Shown: positions 7,697-16,567, counted from the stretch's first letter. The stretch is 64,000 bases of DNA from JALZCH01 sp036387135 (GCA_036387135.1 DASVUH010000062.1:62001-126000); one strand, 5' to 3'. Notes: a model not told the origin generated them from the sequence alone. Program-made: numbers and translations.

Positions 7697-8128
7697 TTAG
7701 GATTTTAGAGTCGCTTTTAAAGTAATTTCCGCGCCAGCCAAAACCTGCGAAACCGGACAGGTTTGTTTGGTTTTTTCGGCGATTTGCTGAAATTCATCGT
7801 CCGAAATATTCGGAACTTCGGCGACGGTTTCGACTGCGATGCTCGGAATGTGAAAACCGTTATCTTTCTTTTCGATTTTCACGCTCGCGGTTGTGTTGAT
7901 TGTTGTCGGCTGATAACCGGCTCTGCCGAGATTTCCCGATAGTGCCATTGTATAACAACCGGCTTCGGCGGCGGCGATCAACTCTTCCGGGTTGGTTTTT
8001 GTTGTGTCGTCGCCAAAACGCGAATTAAAAGAATACGCGCCTTCAAACGCGCCGCTTTCGAGTTTTAAACTCCCGCTCCCATCCATAATTCCGCCGTTCC
8101 AAGTGGCGTCCGCTTTTCTAACTGCCAT
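7697..8128 (-). CDS. OsmC/Ohr-type peroxidase
   Basis: 143 residues of the OsmC family, thiol-dependent reduction of organic hydroperoxides. The two redox cysteines are visible: the first in AAEAGCYTMALS (about residue 56) and the second in TKQTCPVSQVL (about residue 122). The ordering and spacing suit the OsmC rather than the Ohr branch. It is the last gene of a minus-strand run that begins with the Rrf2 regulator at 14762. It ends at a strong terminator, consistent with being the operon tail and with an oxidative or electrophile stress role for the operon. Confidence 0.9.
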   Translation of the reverse strand: MAVRKADATWNGGIMDGSGSLKLESGAFEGAYSFNSRFGDDTTKTNPEELIAAAEAGCYTMALSGNLGRAGYQPTTINTTASVKIEKKDNGFHIPSIAVETVAEVPNISDDEFQQIAEKTKQTCPVSQVLAGAEITLKATLKS

Positions 8129-8153
8129 AAAAATTTATTTTTCCTTTCCTGTT

Positions 8154-9140
8154 TTAAGCATTAACTGTTTTCATCATTTCCGCCGGATAACGCAAACCTG
8201 CGACATTCGGCGCAATATCCGCGATTTCCCGCAAATCTTCCGACGTTAATTCGACATTAATTGCGCCGACATTTTCTTCCAAACGATGTCGTTTTTTCGT
8301 TCCCGGAATCGGCACAATGTCTTCGCCCTGCGCTAATGTCCAGGCGAGCGCAAGCTGCGCAGCCGAGCAATTTTTACGCGCCGCGACTTCTTCGATTTTC
8401 CCGACTAGTTCAAGATTTTTCTCAAAGTTTTCGCCCTGAAAACGCGGCGAGTGGCGGCGATAATCGTCTTCCGCCAAATCTTCAAAACGCTTGATCTCGC
8501 CGGTCAAAAATCCGCGCCCCAAAGGCGAATAAGCGACAAGTGAAATTCCGAGTTCTCGCGTTGTCTGCAAAACGCCGTTGTCCTCCGGGTCGCGCGTCCA
8601 CAAAGAATATTCCGATTGCAAAGCCGTAATCGGATGAACGGCATTCGCGCGGCGAATTGTTTCCGCACTCGCCTCGGACAAACCGAGATAACGCACTTTT
8701 CCTTCTTTGACTAATTCAGCCATCGCGCCGACGGTTTCTTCAATCGGCGTTTCAGGATCAACGCGGTGCTGATAATACAAATCAATCGTTTCAACGTTTA
8801 ATCGTTTCAAGCTCGCTTCGCAGGCGTTTTTCACGTAATCCGGCTTGCCGCTGATACCTCGAACCATTGGATTGTTCGGATCGCGGACGATTCCGAATTT
8901 GGTCGCCAAAACGACTTGCTCGCGTTTTCCCCGAATTGCTTTGCCGACCAGTTCTTCATTCGTAAAAGGTCCGTACATATCGGCTGTGTCGAGAAAATTG
9001 ACGCCTAATTCGAGCGCGCGATGAATCGTAGCGATTGATTCGTTATCGTCGCGTCCGGCGTAAAAATCAGACATTCCCATGCAACCCAAACCGACTGCCG
9101 AAACATTTAATTCGCTCTTTCCAAGTTTTCTGTACTTCAT
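8154..9140 (-). CDS. aldo/keto reductase
   Basis: 328 residues, a complete NADPH-dependent aldo/keto reductase of the YajO/IolS-like group. The N-terminal strand and glycine-rich turn (LGKSELNVSAVGLGCMGMSDFYAG) lead into the catalytic Asp and Tyr in LDTADMYGPFTNEELVGKA. The nucleotide-binding PIPGTKKRHRLEENVGA is near the C-terminus. The start is ATG 9140, taken over an in-frame upstream ATG at 9164 because the family begins MKYRKLGKS and the upstream residues overlap the preceding gene. It is transcribed with quinone reductase upstream and OsmC downstream. Confidence 0.92.
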   Translation of the reverse strand: MKYRKLGKSELNVSAVGLGCMGMSDFYAGRDDNESIATIHRALELGVNFLDTADMYGPFTNEELVGKAIRGKREQVVLATKFGIVRDPNNPMVRGISGKPDYVKNACEASLKRLNVETIDLYYQHRVDPETPIEETVGAMAELVKEGKVRYLGLSEASAETIRRANAVHPITALQSEYSLWTRDPEDNGVLQTTRELGISLVAYSPLGRGFLTGEIKRFEDLAEDDYRRHSPRFQGENFEKNLELVGKIEEVAARKNCSAAQLALAWTLAQGEDIVPIPGTKKRHRLEENVGAINVELTSEDLREIADIAPNVAGLRYPAEMMKTVNA

Positions 9141-9160
9141 AATTGCTTCCTTAATTAAAA

Positions 9161-10114
9161 TCAACTTGTCAAAACGACTTTGCCGGTCGTTTTTCTGCCT
9201 TCGACGGCGCGGTGCGCTTCTGCTGCTTGTTCGAGCGGAAATTCCGTAACCGAAACTTTTAAGTTTCCGCCCAAAAAGTTCTGCACCAGCTCGCTGCTGA
9301 ATCGAGCAATGTTTTCGGGCGTTTCAAGATTTAAGTTGTAACCTTTAACGATGTGCATTTTCGCCATCAGACTTACTGCTGATATTTGGAAATCCTCGCC
9401 GCTAGCCGCGCCATAAACAATCATTGTTCCTTTCGTCGCCAAACACTCGAAATTGCGCTTGCCGACTTCGCCGCCGACCATTTCGATAATCAAATCCGCG
9501 CCCTTGCCGCCGGTCGCTTCTAAAACCTGTTTCGTCCAATCCGCTTCGGTGTAATTGATTCCGGCGTCGGCACCGAGACTAACGACTTTTTCGAGTTTTT
9601 CCGGCGATGAAGCCGTTCCTAAAACCCGCGCGCCGCGCCCTTTCGCTAATTGAACGAGCAGCGAACCAACACCTCCCGCCGCCGCGTGAATCAAGATTGA
9701 CTGCCCTGCGCGCAAATCCTCAAGCAATCCCAGCGCCGTTAAGCCCTGAACGAGCAACGCGGTCGCCGCGCCAAACTCCAAATCATCTGGAATCGGAAAA
9801 ACCCGTGCGGCGGGCGCAACGACATATTCTGCGTAACCGCCGCCGCTTATCATCCCCAAAACGCGCTGCCCGGTTCGCAGATTTTCGACTCCGCTGCCGA
9901 CGGCTTCAATCGCTCCGGCGACTTCAAAACCGGGAATGAACGGCAGTGGCGGGCGAAAGAAATATTTTCCCTCGCGCAGCATAATGTCCGCATAATTGAT
10001 TCCGGCGACGGCGGTTTTGATTAAAACTTCGCCTGCGCCCGGCTGCGGCGTTTCGATTTCGTCAACCCGCAAATTTTCCGGCGCACCGAATTGTTGAATT
10101 CTGACAGCTTTCAT
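9161..10114 (-). CDS. NADPH:quinone oxidoreductase (MDR family)
   Basis: 317 residues of the zinc-free medium-chain reductase family. GroES-like N-terminus (MKAVRIQQFGAPENLRVDE; AVAGINYADIMLREG), then the Rossmann domain with HAAAGGVGSLLVQLAKGRG (about residues 143-161). It is related to, but distinct from, the two other MDR enzymes in this window (4821-5783 and 13294-14313). It probably performs one- or two-electron reduction of quinones or enones using NADPH. 47 bases downstream of the LLM flavoprotein and 20 bases before the aldo/keto reductase, within the same operon. Confidence 0.9.
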   Translation of the reverse strand: MKAVRIQQFGAPENLRVDEIETPQPGAGEVLIKTAVAGINYADIMLREGKYFFRPPLPFIPGFEVAGAIEAVGSGVENLRTGQRVLGMISGGGYAEYVVAPAARVFPIPDDLEFGAATALLVQGLTALGLLEDLRAGQSILIHAAAGGVGSLLVQLAKGRGARVLGTASSPEKLEKVVSLGADAGINYTEADWTKQVLEATGGKGADLIIEMVGGEVGKRNFECLATKGTMIVYGAASGEDFQISAVSLMAKMHIVKGYNLNLETPENIARFSSELVQNFLGGNLKVSVTEFPLEQAAEAHRAVEGRKTTGKVVLTS

Positions 10115-10161
10115 TTTTGTCTCCTGATTCTTGAAATATCGGGCTTAATCAGTTTCCGTTT

Positions 10162-11181
10162 TTAAGCCGCAACTTTTGCAGCTTTATTTTTCCAAACGTC
10201 CGCAACGATTTCATAAGAACGCAGGCGCGCTTGATGATCAAAAATCATCGCGTTAATCATCAATTCATCTGCTTGCGTCGCTTCTAAAATTCTTTCCAAT
10301 TGGGCATTAACCGTCGTGGGACTCCCTATGATCGAACCGCCGAGCCTTGATTCGACAATCGCTTTTTCCTGCGGCGACCATAATTCTTCCATATTTTCTA
10401 TCGGCGGTTGAAGCTGTCCGGGCGTCCCGCGAATCAGCCGCAGAAAAGATTGAAATTGCGAGCTTGCCAAAAACCACGCTTCTTCGTCGGTTTCGGCAGC
10501 GATAACATTGATTGCGAGCATTGCCAAAGGATTTTGGAGTTCCTCCGAGGGCTTGAAGGCGTTTCGATAAATCCCTAGGGCAGGCAAAATGTATTCGGGC
10601 GAAAAATGCCCGGCAAATGCGAATGGCAAACCCGATTCTCCGGCAAGGCGCGCGCTGAAATCGCTCGAACCGAGCAGCCAAATCGGGATTTTCAAACCCG
10701 CGCCCGGAACGGCTCTGACTCTTTGTCCTTCAATCGGCTCACGGAAAAAAAACCGCAATTCTTCAAGCTGTTCTGGAAAATCATCCGCGCCGTCCAATTT
10801 TCGGCGCAAAGCGCGCATTGTCGGTTGGTCTGTTCCCGGCGCGCGCCCCAAACCCAAATCAATTCGTCCGGGAAACAGCGATTCGAGCGTGCCGAATTGT
10901 TCCGCGATTACGAGCGGAGCGTGATTCGGCAGCATAATTCCGCCCGCGCCGACGCGGATATTTGAAGTCCCGTTTGCCACGTAACCAATCACAACCGCAG
11001 CCGCCGCGCTCGCAATTCCGGTCATATTATGGTGCTCAGCCAGCCAGAACCGCTTATAGCCGAGTTTTTCGGCGTGTCGCGCCAAATCTAGCGAATTATG
11101 CAGCGCGTCAGCGGGCTTTGCGCCCGCGACAATCGGCGCTAAATCCAAAACCGAAAAGGAAACGTCTTCAAAACTGCTCAT
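10162..11181 (-). CDS. LLM-class flavin-dependent monooxygenase
   Basis: 339 residues, bacterial-luciferase-like TIM barrel using reduced flavin. Typical family strings are visible: SVLDLAPIVAGA at the N-terminus, KRFWLAEHHNM near residue 40, VGAGGIMLPNHAPLVIAEQF around 77-96 and the FPGRIDLGLGRAPGTD stretch. The MsnO8/YhbW-type subgroup is likely. The substrate is unknown. It lies ten bases after the Old Yellow Enzyme gene, so the two are almost certainly co-transcribed; a partner flavin reductase is not obvious among the neighbours. Confidence 0.92.
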   Translation of the reverse strand: MSSFEDVSFSVLDLAPIVAGAKPADALHNSLDLARHAEKLGYKRFWLAEHHNMTGIASAAAAVVIGYVANGTSNIRVGAGGIMLPNHAPLVIAEQFGTLESLFPGRIDLGLGRAPGTDQPTMRALRRKLDGADDFPEQLEELRFFFREPIEGQRVRAVPGAGLKIPIWLLGSSDFSARLAGESGLPFAFAGHFSPEYILPALGIYRNAFKPSEELQNPLAMLAINVIAAETDEEAWFLASSQFQSFLRLIRGTPGQLQPPIENMEELWSPQEKAIVESRLGGSIIGSPTTVNAQLERILEATQADELMINAMIFDHQARLRSYEIVADVWKNKAAKVAA

Positions 11182-11191
11182 AAATCCTCTT

Positions 11192-12310
11192 TTATTTAGC
11201 GGCTTTTAATCTTTCCACTTGATGCGCGCTTTGCGGCTCGGAGATTTCAATCGCTCGCCCGTATTGTTTCGGCACGTAATCAATCGCCGCACCGAGTTCC
11301 TTCGCCGCGCGAAACGGAAAATGCGGGTCGCGCAGAAACTCACGCGCCAGCAAAACCGCGTCCGCCTCGCCGTTTAGCAAAATTTCTTCGGCTTGACGCG
11401 GTTCGGTTATCATTCCGACCGCGGCGGTTGCAATTTCGGTTTGGCGGCGGATTTCGCGGGCAAACGGAACTTGATAACCCGGCGCAACCGGAATTATCGC
11501 CCGCGGAACATTTCCGCCCGTCGAAACGTCAATCAAATCAATTCCGATTGTCTTGAGAAGTTTTGAAAACTCAATTGATTGTTCCAAATCCCAGCCGCCT
11601 TCTGTCCAATCTGTCGCCGAAATGCGAACAAAAACCGGCAAGTTTTCCGGCACGGCTTCGCGCACCTGCCGCGCGGTTTCGAGCGGAAACCGGACGCGGT
11701 TTTCAAAATTTCCGCCATATTCGTCCGTGCGCTTGTTTGAAAGCGGCGATAAAAATTCGTGAAAAAGATAACCGTGCGCGGCGTGAATTTCAATTACTTC
11801 AAAACCCGCTTCAACCGAGCGCTTTGCCGCCGCGACAAAATCGCTCGCGGCTTTTTCAATATCAGCTTTCGTCATCTCGCGCGGATGCGGATAATCTCCG
11901 GCAAAAGCAAGCGCGCTTGGAGCAACTGTCTGCCAGCCGCGATTATTTTCATCCACGCCTTTGCCGCCGTTCCAAGGTTCTGCCGTTGAAGCTTTCCGCC
12001 CGGCGTGGGCGATTTGAATTCCGGCAATTGCACACTGGCTTTTAATAAATTTTGTAATTCGCGAATAGGTATCGGAATGCGCATCAGACCAAATTCCGGC
12101 ATCAGACGGCGAAATTCTGCCTTCAGGCGAAACGGCGGTCGCTTCCATAATCACCAAACCTGCGCCGCCGACCGCGCGGCTGCCTAGATGAACCAGATGC
12201 CAATCGGTCGGCATTCCGTCTTCGCTCGAATACTGGCACATCGGCGAAACCCAGATGCGGTTGCGAAACGTGATTTCTCTTAATTTGAGAGGCTCAAATA
12301 ATTTGCTCAT
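11192..12310 (-). CDS. Old Yellow Enzyme-type ene reductase (NamA/YqjM-like)
   Basis: 372 residues, FMN-binding TIM barrel reducing activated C=C bonds of enals, enones and nitro compounds. YqjM-class features: KLREITFRNRIWVSPMCQYS with the redox-tuning Cys near residue 25, the substrate-binding His pair in EIHAAHGYLFHEFLSP, and the FMN-phosphate region near the C-terminus. OYEs of this class respond to electrophile and peroxide stress in other bacteria, which fits the Rrf2-headed operon. Ten bases upstream of the LLM gene. Confidence 0.94.
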   Translation of the reverse strand: MSKLFEPLKLREITFRNRIWVSPMCQYSSEDGMPTDWHLVHLGSRAVGGAGLVIMEATAVSPEGRISPSDAGIWSDAHSDTYSRITKFIKSQCAIAGIQIAHAGRKASTAEPWNGGKGVDENNRGWQTVAPSALAFAGDYPHPREMTKADIEKAASDFVAAAKRSVEAGFEVIEIHAAHGYLFHEFLSPLSNKRTDEYGGNFENRVRFPLETARQVREAVPENLPVFVRISATDWTEGGWDLEQSIEFSKLLKTIGIDLIDVSTGGNVPRAIIPVAPGYQVPFAREIRRQTEIATAAVGMITEPRQAEEILLNGEADAVLLAREFLRDPHFPFRAAKELGAAIDYVPKQYGRAIEISEPQSAHQVERLKAAK

Positions 12311-12336
12311 ACTTCCCTTGTTCGTTTTTGATTCGT

Positions 12337-13236
12337 TTAAGTTTGTCCCGTCCAGCTTTCATCGGCGGCTTCGCGCCAGCGGTTGCGAATCGCTTCAAAC
12401 TCTTCGGTCGTTAAACTCCCTTTTGCCGCTTGCGCCGCGTTTTCCTGCCAGCGACCGGGTTTGGTTGTCCCGACGATTGCAGTCGAAACGCCCGGAATTG
12501 AAAGTGTAAATCTAAGCGCCGTGCCTATTGAATTGGTTAAATCCTGCTCTTTAATAAATTCATATTGCAGTTTTTGCAGACGTTTCCAGTATTCGTGATG
12601 ATAAGTGCTCGGTGGCAATTCGGAGTGTTTCCAGGCTGCGTTGGCAACCGGGCGTTTGGCAATAATGCCCATCTGTCTTTCCGCCGCCAGAGGAATCGTT
12701 AATTCAATTGCTTCCTGGTCGGCAATGCTAACGGAAGTTTGCAAAGCGTCGAAAACATTCATTTCAATTGCAAATTTCGCGTCCTGTGAATCGCCCGAAT
12801 AACCGATATAGCGCGTGTAACCGAGTTCTACGGCGCGCTGCAAGCCTTCGACCGCTTCGCCGCGTCTCAAAATCTCCTCGTCGCAACTATGAAGCTGAAC
12901 TAAATCGAGATAATCGGTTTTTAAATTTTTCAAGCTCTGTCGAACGGTTTCCAACACGCCGTTTTTCGACCAGTCATAACGGGAAAATCCTTCGAGCGCC
13001 CCGCATTTGGTAAATAAATTAAACTCTTTGCGTCGATGTCCGACCGCGTTGCCGATCATCTGCTCGCTCGTCCAATAAGCCGCCGCCGTGTCAATCGTAT
13101 TCAAACCGGCATCCAAAGCCTCGTTTAAAAGCTGCGTGACTGTTTCCTGCGTTGCTCCTTCATTGCCGATTTCAGCGCCGCCGAAACCTAGAACAGTCGT
13201 TTCCAATTCGGTTTTTCCAAATTTTCTTTTTTCCAT
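12337..13236 (-). CDS. aldo/keto reductase
   Basis: 299 residues. N-terminus MEKRKFGKTELETTVLGFGGAE and catalytic region NTIDTAAAYWTSEQM mark the aldo/keto reductase barrel; in place of the common D-x-A-x-x-Y-G string the sequence reads D-T-A-A-A-Y-W. The start is ATG 13236. A longer start at 13290 would translate the heptamer palindrome and is rejected. It follows the zinc-type ADH-like gene across that palindrome and precedes the OYE by 26 bases. Confidence 0.88.
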   Translation of the reverse strand: MEKRKFGKTELETTVLGFGGAEIGNEGATQETVTQLLNEALDAGLNTIDTAAAYWTSEQMIGNAVGHRRKEFNLFTKCGALEGFSRYDWSKNGVLETVRQSLKNLKTDYLDLVQLHSCDEEILRRGEAVEGLQRAVELGYTRYIGYSGDSQDAKFAIEMNVFDALQTSVSIADQEAIELTIPLAAERQMGIIAKRPVANAAWKHSELPPSTYHHEYWKRLQKLQYEFIKEQDLTNSIGTALRFTLSIPGVSTAIVGTTKPGRWQENAAQAAKGSLTTEEFEAIRNRWREAADESWTGQT

Positions 13237-13241
13237 TTTAA

Positions 13242-13313
13242 AAAGTGAGCGGTAAGCAGTGAGCAGTAAAACCTGCTTCTTTCTGCTCACTGCTTACCGC
13301 TCACCGCTCACTT
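13242..13313. repeat. heptamer palindrome (units GTGAGCG/GTAAGCA)
   Basis: The left arm AAAGTGAGCGGTAAGCAGTG plus one more GAGCA is answered by the right arm of CTCAC/TTACC heptamers ending CGCTCACTTT. The right arm carries one extra heptamer. The repeat supplies the last codons and the TAA stop (13294-13296) of the upstream alcohol dehydrogenase-like gene, and it lies inside the operon. Confidence 0.9.
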
Positions 13314-14313
13314 TGATAACTATTTTCCCGAAATGCGCGCCCGATTCCATATATTTTAGTGCGGCGGGCGTTTCTTCAAAAGCGAATGTCCGGTCAATGA
13401 CAGGTTTAATTCGATTTGTTTCAATCGCGCGGTTCATCGCTTCAAACATCGCGCGCGAGCCCACGAAAATGCCTTGCAGTTTGATTGATCTCATCAAAAT
13501 CGGAATCGGATTGACTTCGCCCGCACCCGACAAAGCGCCGATAACCGCAACGTGACCGCCGATTTTTACGGAATTAATGGATTTAGCCAAAGTGCCCGCT
13601 CCGCCGACTTCAACGACGTGATCAACACCGGTTTTTTCAGTCAAACGCAAAACTTCTTTATCCCAATCGGGCGTTAGCTTGTAGTTGATCGTTTCGCTCG
13701 CGCCGAGCGATTTGAGTTTTTCGAGCTTTTCATCCGAGCTTGAAGTCGCAATGGTTTTTGCGCCGAGGGTTTTGGCAAACTGCACGGCGAAGATCGAAAC
13801 GCCGCCCGTACCTAATGTCAAAACAGTTTCTCCGGCTTTGAGTTTTCCCGACACGACGAGCGCATTCCAAGCCGTCACGCCCGTGCAGGGCAGCGTCGCG
13901 GCTTCTTCGTAAGAAAGATGTTCGGGAATTTTGACCAGACTTTGTTCGTCAAAAGCGCCGAATTCGCGTAAAACTCCGTCCAAATCTCCGCCGCCGAGAG
14001 TCGTTCTGTTTTTTGCGGCGGAAGGCTCGCCTTCAATCCAGCTCTGCGTAAAAATCGGGCAAACGCGATCGCCGATTTTCCATTTTTGGACATTTTCACC
14101 AATTGCAGTTATTTCGCCCGCGCCGTCGGAAAACGGCACGGCGGGCAATTTCGCGCGCGGATTATAAGCGCCTTTGACCATCATCAAATCGCGGTAATTG
14201 AGCGATGCGGCGTGAAATTTGACGACAACCTGATTAGCTTGCGGCTGAGATTCGTCGCGCTCGACAAGCGCGAGATTTTCGATTCCGAATTGTTGAATTT
14301 CAAACGCTTTCAC
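13294..14313 (-). CDS. NAD(P)-dependent medium-chain dehydrogenase/reductase
   Basis: 339 residues, MDR superfamily. N-terminal MKAFEIQQFGIENLALVERD, then HAASLNYRDLMMVKG and the Rossmann loop TLGTGGVSIFAVQFAKTLGA (about residues 168-187). Zinc ligands of classical alcohol dehydrogenases are not evident, which favours a reductase of enones or quinones. It overlaps the Rrf2 regulator gene by four bases (ATGA), showing translational coupling to it. Its last residues (VSGER and stop) are written by the heptamer palindrome, so the C-terminus may have been remodelled by the repeat. Confidence 0.88.
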   Translation of the reverse strand: MKAFEIQQFGIENLALVERDESQPQANQVVVKFHAASLNYRDLMMVKGAYNPRAKLPAVPFSDGAGEITAIGENVQKWKIGDRVCPIFTQSWIEGEPSAAKNRTTLGGGDLDGVLREFGAFDEQSLVKIPEHLSYEEAATLPCTGVTAWNALVVSGKLKAGETVLTLGTGGVSIFAVQFAKTLGAKTIATSSSDEKLEKLKSLGASETINYKLTPDWDKEVLRLTEKTGVDHVVEVGGAGTLAKSINSVKIGGHVAVIGALSGAGEVNPIPILMRSIKLQGIFVGSRAMFEAMNRAIETNRIKPVIDRTFAFEETPAALKYMESGAHFGKIVIKVSGER

Positions 14314-14762
14314 TCATTCCCCCTTGTCCTAGCGCGGCATCTTTCGTTTTCGTCTTCGACCATTCGCAAAACTTCTGCGAGCGTCATTTTCCCTAAGCCG
14401 TCTTCAATCGCGCGGTCTAATTTATTTTGAATTTGGAGCAAAACGACTTCGATGCTCTGCCCGATTTCGCACCCTTCGTCCGGCTTTCTCCGGTGAAGAG
14501 CGAAAATCTGTCGGCTTTCAATCACGCGATAAATTTCAACCAGCAAAATTTCTTCCGGCTTTCGCGCGAGACGAGTTCCACCAGCCGCGCCCGCCTGCGA
14601 AACGACAATCTGCGCGCGTCGGAGTTCGCTCAAAATCCGTCGAATCACAACCGGATTTGTCTTGACCAGACAAGCGATTTGCTCGGATTTCAAAGGCTTG
14701 TCCTCGGCTCGCGCCAGCAAACCTAAAGCGTGAATCGCAATTGAAAATCTGTTGCTCGCCAT
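14310..14762 (-). CDS. Rrf2-family transcriptional regulator
   Basis: 150 residues. Rrf2 winged helix: MASNRFSIAIHALGLLA, then SEQIACLVKTNPVVIRRILSEL (recognition region about 27-48) and the wing AGAAGGTRLARKPEEI. The three-Cys cluster of the Fe-S-binding IscR/NsrR branch is absent; only one Cys (DEGCEIGQ) is seen, so it resembles the YwnA-like, cluster-free branch. The start ATG 14762 overlaps a perfect palindrome and is preferred to 14771. It is coupled by a 4-base overlap to the first structural gene of the oxidoreductase operon, so it probably controls that operon and itself. Confidence 0.88.
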   Translation of the reverse strand: MASNRFSIAIHALGLLARAEDKPLKSEQIACLVKTNPVVIRRILSELRRAQIVVSQAGAAGGTRLARKPEEILLVEIYRVIESRQIFALHRRKPDEGCEIGQSIEVVLLQIQNKLDRAIEDGLGKMTLAEVLRMVEDENERCRARTRGNE

Positions 14763-14785
14763 CTGTAACAAATATAGTTACAGAT
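14761..14785. promoter_or_regulatory. palindromic operator at the Rrf2 start codon
   Basis: ATCTGTAAC (14761-14769), seven-base spacer AAATATA, then GTTACAGAT (14777-14785): a perfect 9+9 dyad overlapping the start codon of the regulator. The position suits autoregulation of the operon. Confidence 0.75.
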
Positions 14786-14827
14786 ACTTTGAAATGTCAA
14801 GATAAATTTCTGTGAAGCCGTCTATTA

Positions 14828-15727
14828 CTATTTCAGCAAATCTTGCAGAGCGTCCTCGATTCGCTCAAATTCGAACTGAAAATTATTCGCCAAAAGTTTT
14901 TCGGGAACAACTCGCGCACTCGAAAGCAACAGCGCGTCGGCTAATTCGCCGAACATCAAACGCAAAGCGAACGCCGGAACGGGAACAAGCGACGGACGAT
15001 GGAGCGCGACGCCGAGTTTTTCGGCAAATTCGGCGTTTCTGACCGGATTCGGCGCGGTTGCGTTGACCGCGGCGTTTAAATTTTCATTTTCGAGCGCGAA
15101 TTGAATCACTCGAATCAAATCTCTCAAATGAATCCAACTGACGAACTGCTGACCTTTTCCGACCGCGCCGCCGACGCCCATTTTAAAAGGCGTCAGCATT
15201 TCCTTGAGCGCGCCGCCTTCGGTCGAAAGCACGATTCCGATTCGCAAACGAACGACACGCGCGCCGAAATCTGCGGCTTTGTTTGCTTCCGCTTCCCATT
15301 CGACGCCTACGCCCGACAGAAAATCTTTTCCCGGCGGCGAATCTTCGTTCAAAATCTCGTCTTTCCGGTCGCCGTAATAACCGATTGCCGAAGCCGAAAT
15401 AAAAGCGCGCGGCGGATTTTCGAGTTTTTGGAGCGAATCAATTAAAACTCTCGTCCCGACAACGCGGCTGTCCCGAATAATCCGCTTGCGCTCTTTCGTC
15501 CAACGCTCATCGGCAATTCCCGCGCCCGCCAGATGGACAACAGCATCGAAATTTTCGATTTTTCTCAGCTCGCTTTCAGCAATTCCCGTTTCCGCATTCC
15601 ACTGAATCTCATGTTCATTGTTTGGAGCTTGCCGAACAAGCGAAAAAACTTCGTGACTGTTTTCCCGCAAAAACGGAACGAGATGCCGACCGACAAGACC
15701 TGTTGCGCCTGAAACTAAAAATTTCAT
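14828..15727 (-). CDS. TIGR01777-family NAD-dependent epimerase-like protein
   Basis: 299 residues of the YfcH/SulA-type extended SDR family. The N-terminus MKFLVSGATGLVGRHLVPFL has the GxxGxxG dinucleotide loop. VVHLAGAGIADERWTKERK and the C-terminal DUF1731-like stretch (HRPSLVPVPAFALRLMFGE, then ARVVPEKLLA) are diagnostic. The cellular role of this family is not established. The start is ATG 15727; the five extra upstream residues come from the heptamer palindrome. It follows thiG on the same strand with only the palindrome between. Confidence 0.9.
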   Translation of the reverse strand: MKFLVSGATGLVGRHLVPFLRENSHEVFSLVRQAPNNEHEIQWNAETGIAESELRKIENFDAVVHLAGAGIADERWTKERKRIIRDSRVVGTRVLIDSLQKLENPPRAFISASAIGYYGDRKDEILNEDSPPGKDFLSGVGVEWEAEANKAADFGARVVRLRIGIVLSTEGGALKEMLTPFKMGVGGAVGKGQQFVSWIHLRDLIRVIQFALENENLNAAVNATAPNPVRNAEFAEKLGVALHRPSLVPVPAFALRLMFGELADALLLSSARVVPEKLLANNFQFEFERIEDALQDLLK

Positions 15728-15730
15728 TAG

Positions 15731-15795
15731 TTCAAAGTTCAAGGTTCAAAGTTCAAGGTTCAAAGTTTTGAACCTTGAACTTTGAACCTTGAACT
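15731..15795. repeat. heptamer palindrome (units TTCAAAG/TTCAAGG)
   Basis: Five alternating heptamers TTCAAAG and TTCAAGG on the left are mirrored by GAACCTT/GAACTTT on the right, with a loop of only a few bases. The structure begins three bases from the start codon of the epimerase and runs into the thiG stop codon (15794-15796), so it is the whole intergenic gap. Confidence 0.92.
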
Positions 15796-16567
15796 ACTTG
15801 ATTGCTCCTTGAATTGGGCTTGAAGCCGAGGCGTAAAGTCGTTTCGGCATTCTGCCCGCGAGATACGCGAGTCGTCCGGCTTGGACGGCTAATTTCATCG
15901 CTTCAGCCATTTGCGCGGCGTCCGTTGCTTCGGCGATTGCCGTGTTCATCAAAATCGCGTCAGCGCCGAGTTCCATTGCGATTGCGGCGTCCGAAGCCGT
16001 GCCGACTCCGGCGTCAACGATAATCACCGCGTCCGGCAACTGTTCGCGCATAATCCGCAGATTCGCCGGATTTTGCACTCCCAAACCCGAACCAATCGGC
16101 GCGGCGAGCGGCATCACTGCCGGACAGCCCGCGTCGAGCAGTTTTTTCGCCATAATCAAATCGTCCGTAAAATACGGCAGCACGATGAAACCTTCTTTGA
16201 CCAGAATTTTCGCGGCGGCGAGCGTTTGTTCATTGTCGGGAAAAAGCGTTGTTTTGTCGCCGATGACTTCGAGCTTTACCCAATCGGTTTCGAGCGCTTC
16301 GCGGGCAAGTCTGGCGGTGCGGACTGCGTGTTCTGCGTCGTAGCATCCGGCGGTGTTCGGCAAAATCATCATTTCCGGCGAGAGATAATCGAGAAACGAT
16401 TCGCTTTTGCGGTCGAGCGGGACACGATTGACCGCAACCGTCACCATTTCCGCGCCCGACGCTTTGTGCGCGGCTTGCATCTCGGTGAAAGAGCGATATT
16501 TTCCCGTGCCGATAATTAAGCGTGAGTTAAAAGTTTTCCCGGCTAATTGAAAAGTGTCCTGCTTCAT
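15794..16567 (-). CDS. thiG: thiazole synthase
   Basis: 257 residues, full length. Forms the thiazole phosphate of thiamine from ThiS thiocarboxylate, dehydroglycine and deoxyxylulose phosphate. Diagnostic strings: RLIIGTGKYRSF near the N-terminus, the Schiff-base lysine K98 in DWVKLEVIGD, PVMPLAAPIGSGLGVQNP and VDAGVGTASDAAIAMELG for phosphate binding. It lies 120 bases beyond thiS on the same strand, separated by a hairpin with a U tract. No thiF, thiH/thiO or thiC is visible in the window. Confidence 0.97.
   Translation of the reverse strand: MKQDTFQLAGKTFNSRLIIGTGKYRSFTEMQAAHKASGAEMVTVAVNRVPLDRKSESFLDYLSPEMMILPNTAGCYDAEHAVRTARLAREALETDWVKLEVIGDKTTLFPDNEQTLAAAKILVKEGFIVLPYFTDDLIMAKKLLDAGCPAVMPLAAPIGSGLGVQNPANLRIMREQLPDAVIIVDAGVGTASDAAIAMELGADAILMNTAIAEATDAAQMAEAMKLAVQAGRLAYLAGRMPKRLYASASSPIQGAIK

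Noticed and set aside
11563..12045. Plus-strand frames opposite the Old Yellow Enzyme gene
   Set aside because: They are Arg/Ser-rich shadows of a well-supported minus-strand enzyme.
13237..13290. Upstream extension of the aldo/keto reductase to 13290
   Set aside because: The extra residues come from the heptamer palindrome; the family starts at MEKRKFGKTEL.
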